From Candidatus Obscuribacterales bacterium (GTDB lineage: Bacteria; Cyanobacteriota; Vampirovibrionia; Obscuribacterales; Obscuribacteraceae), in assembly GCA_019745505.1 (NCBI GenBank), contig JAIETE010000332.1, forward strand, positions 1 through 33,841: DNA of 33,841 bases, in the 5' to 3' direction. Numbering within the stretch: position 1 is the stretch's first letter; each line of letters opens with the position of its first letter. Positions 32,466 through 33,841 of the stretch are shown here, one piece after another. The translations under genes and the position numbers were made by a program. The notes beneath the pieces were generated by a model. The model had not been told where the DNA came from. It was given only the letters and a program-made list of their open reading frames with translations, and made no database searches.

Positions 32466-32981
32466 CTAAATCGCACGCTTAAGTGGCTTTTTGTTAGCGA
32501 AAGAATAGAGTGACATTTCTCTGCTCTCACTGGTCGGCACCACAAAGCCATGTTGCAGCAGGTCGCAGAAAGCTTCCAGGTAGAGGATGCGTTCTGCTTC
32601 GATTTCCGAGAAAACCTGACTGCCGCACTGCAAATACTCCCCGTCAATGCTGTGCACTTTGGCGATAATACCTTCGCTCTCAATAACTTCCAGCAACTTC
32701 GTTCTTGCCGAATCCAAGGTTATGCGTTGCAGCCGTCCTTCATCGGTAACGCGAAAGAGAGTCATATCTCTCGAACCCATCGCCTGGCGAACTTTCCCTT
32801 CGGCCACAAGCTGTTCCAATCCAGCCAGATATATCTCGCGCAATTCATCGGAATCGACATAGGCGCGCTTAGCTTTCACAAAATCACCAACGCCATTTCG
32901 CACCTTCATCAGCAAATCGCCGGACTTTGCCGACTCGTACAGTAACTCGTTTGCAGCTTCTTGAATTGAGTTGTTTTGCAT
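32466..32981 (-). CDS. Protein with internal duplication, 171 aa
   Basis: ATG 32981 follows GGAAAG at a short distance. The chain seems built of two similar halves: ELREIYLAGLEQLVAEGKVRQ...SRDMTLFRVT (about 46-80) and ERILYLEAFCDLLQHGFVV...SREMSLYSFA (about 129-163). Each half is a helix pair followed by a beta hairpin, a pattern reminiscent of winged-helix or small regulatory domains. There is no signal peptide and no recognised family. It precedes the HAD gene on the same strand with a 34-bp gap, so the two may be co-transcribed. Confidence 0.7.
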   Translation of the reverse strand: MQNNSIQEAANELLYESAKSGDLLMKVRNGVGDFVKAKRAYVDSDELREIYLAGLEQLVAEGKVRQAMGSRDMTLFRVTDEGRLQRITLDSARTKLLEVIESEGIIAKVHSIDGEYLQCGSQVFSEIEAERILYLEAFCDLLQHGFVVPTSESREMSLYSFANKKPLKRAI

Positions 32982-33192
32982 ATGACTTTCCGCCCACTAG
33001 TTTGTCCGACTGACCACGGTGACCTGGGGACGCTGCGGGCGCCGCTAAGTTCCAAAGTTCTTCTATCTTTATTGTCCTTGCAAGGGAGCTTGCAGAGGTA
33101 TCGGCTCCAATGTAAAAAGGTACCCACTTTCATAACAGGCTCTGGTATAACCGGGCATAAGACAGAAGTACGATTCCAGTGGGGGAAACGTT

Positions 33193-33807
33193 ATGGGCGA
33201 AAATTGGTCGGCGCTGACAGCTAATGCCGAATCAGCGGCACGGGGCGGGCGGTATGCGGAGGCAAAGGACGCCTACAGGCAGGCGCTGGCTGATGCTATG
33301 CAACGCAGCGACCCCAACAATGCCTACTACAGCCAATGCGCGCTTGCCGGGCTGCTTAGATTGCTGGATGAATTCACCGACTGCGAGCAATTGCTGAAAG
33401 AAGCTCTGCAACTGCGATGGCAATTCTCCGAGCGATTGGCGCGCGAACCAGTTTCTCCCTTCAATGATTTAGAACGCCTGTTGGTGAAGCAAAACCGACT
33501 TCCCGAGCTGGAGCAAGCACTCACCACCGACGCCCAGCAGATGGCCGCCAAACACGGACAGGATTCATTCGAGTACAAAATGAGCCTGATGAACCTGGCA
33601 AAAACGTATGGCATGTATTTTAAAGACATGGACAAGAGCAGACTGATGTTCGCCGAAGTCGTGGAATGGTCTAAAACAGCCGAACCAATCACTCGCAAGA
33701 TGGTCTACACCACTTACGATGGAGTCCTTCGCGCCAATGGATTGACGGCTGAAGCAGACGCCGCGCAAGCCGAATTAGCAGCGCTGAAAAAACAATCGCC
33801 CGCTTGA
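33193..33807 (+). CDS. TPR-repeat protein, 204 aa
   Basis: ATG 33193 follows GGGGGA at about 8 nt. The sequence is almost entirely TPR-like helices: NAESAARGGRYAEAKDAYRQALADA (~11-35), AYYSQCALAGLLRLLDEFTDCEQLLKEAL (~44-72), SFEYKMSLMNLAKTYGMYFKDMDKSRLMFAEVVEW (~124-158). It is soluble with no signal peptide, and probably serves as a protein-interaction adaptor; the partner is unknown. Its N-terminus resembles the first TPR block of the 1395-aa protein (YEAAK/YAEAK-type wording). It is divergent from the 32466 gene across ~210 bp. The last 34 bases of the window hold nothing recognised. Confidence 0.82.
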   Translation: MGENWSALTANAESAARGGRYAEAKDAYRQALADAMQRSDPNNAYYSQCALAGLLRLLDEFTDCEQLLKEALQLRWQFSERLAREPVSPFNDLERLLVKQNRLPELEQALTTDAQQMAAKHGQDSFEYKMSLMNLAKTYGMYFKDMDKSRLMFAEVVEWSKTAEPITRKMVYTTYDGVLRANGLTAEADAAQAELAALKKQSPA

Positions 33808-33841
33808 GGCCTACTTCTTAAGCCACCTAGATAGCGTGTTT

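Overview
The window reads as a chromosomal segment of a Gram-negative-type, non-model bacterium that uses the standard code (TGA is a normal stop in several genes). It combines OmpR-family response regulators, a membrane-anchored Ser/Thr kinase, very long Pro/Gln/Ser-rich TPR proteins, a kynurenine-to-quinolinate NAD pathway, and many proteins without close familiar relatives. My best guess is the Melainabacteria/Vampirovibrionia (Obscuribacter-like) sister group of Cyanobacteria. This is an inference from gene style and has not been tested. No tRNA, rRNA, insertion sequence or CRISPR array was seen.

Left part (1-7.6 kb): a kinase gene cut by the window edge; a NemR-like TetR repressor divergent from a 57-aa small gene, with near-matching operators inside both promoters; an unrecognised 313-aa gene; a candidate structured RNA ending in a terminator; a membrane fatty-acid desaturase translationally coupled to an exported TPR/zinc-protease protein; and a His/Gly-rich membrane protein.

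Centre (7.6-17 kb): an exported alpha/beta hydrolase, an OmpR-type regulator and a 1395-aa two-TPR membrane protein read leftward. The tight operon nbaC-kynU-kmo reads rightward and encodes three steps from kynurenine to the quinolinate precursor.

Accessory-looking cluster (17-24.2 kb): an interrupted Gly-rich/thioredoxin-like gene, several small proteins, an EF-hand-like protein, a tandem pair of LysM proteins and an HEFGH zinc protease. None has an obvious signal peptide. Four transcription units begin with the same element: a TGTCA-N6-TGTCA-type direct repeat (PHO-box layout) followed after exactly 11 nt by a -10-like hexamer. A fifth copy lies at 29.6 kb. Strong hairpin terminators separate the units. 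This looks like a local regulon of an OmpR/PhoB-type regulator, and it is the most interesting signal in the window.

Right part (24.4-33.8 kb): a leftward four-gene operon (VWA - TPR/MxaK-like - VWA - MxaA-like) resembling the MxaCKL/A or Bat set but without MoxR or a dehydrogenase nearby; an unrecognised gene under the fifth box; a divergent response-regulator/histidine-kinase pair; a HAD phosphatase of the polynucleotide-3'-phosphatase type; a protein with an internal duplication; and a TPR protein.
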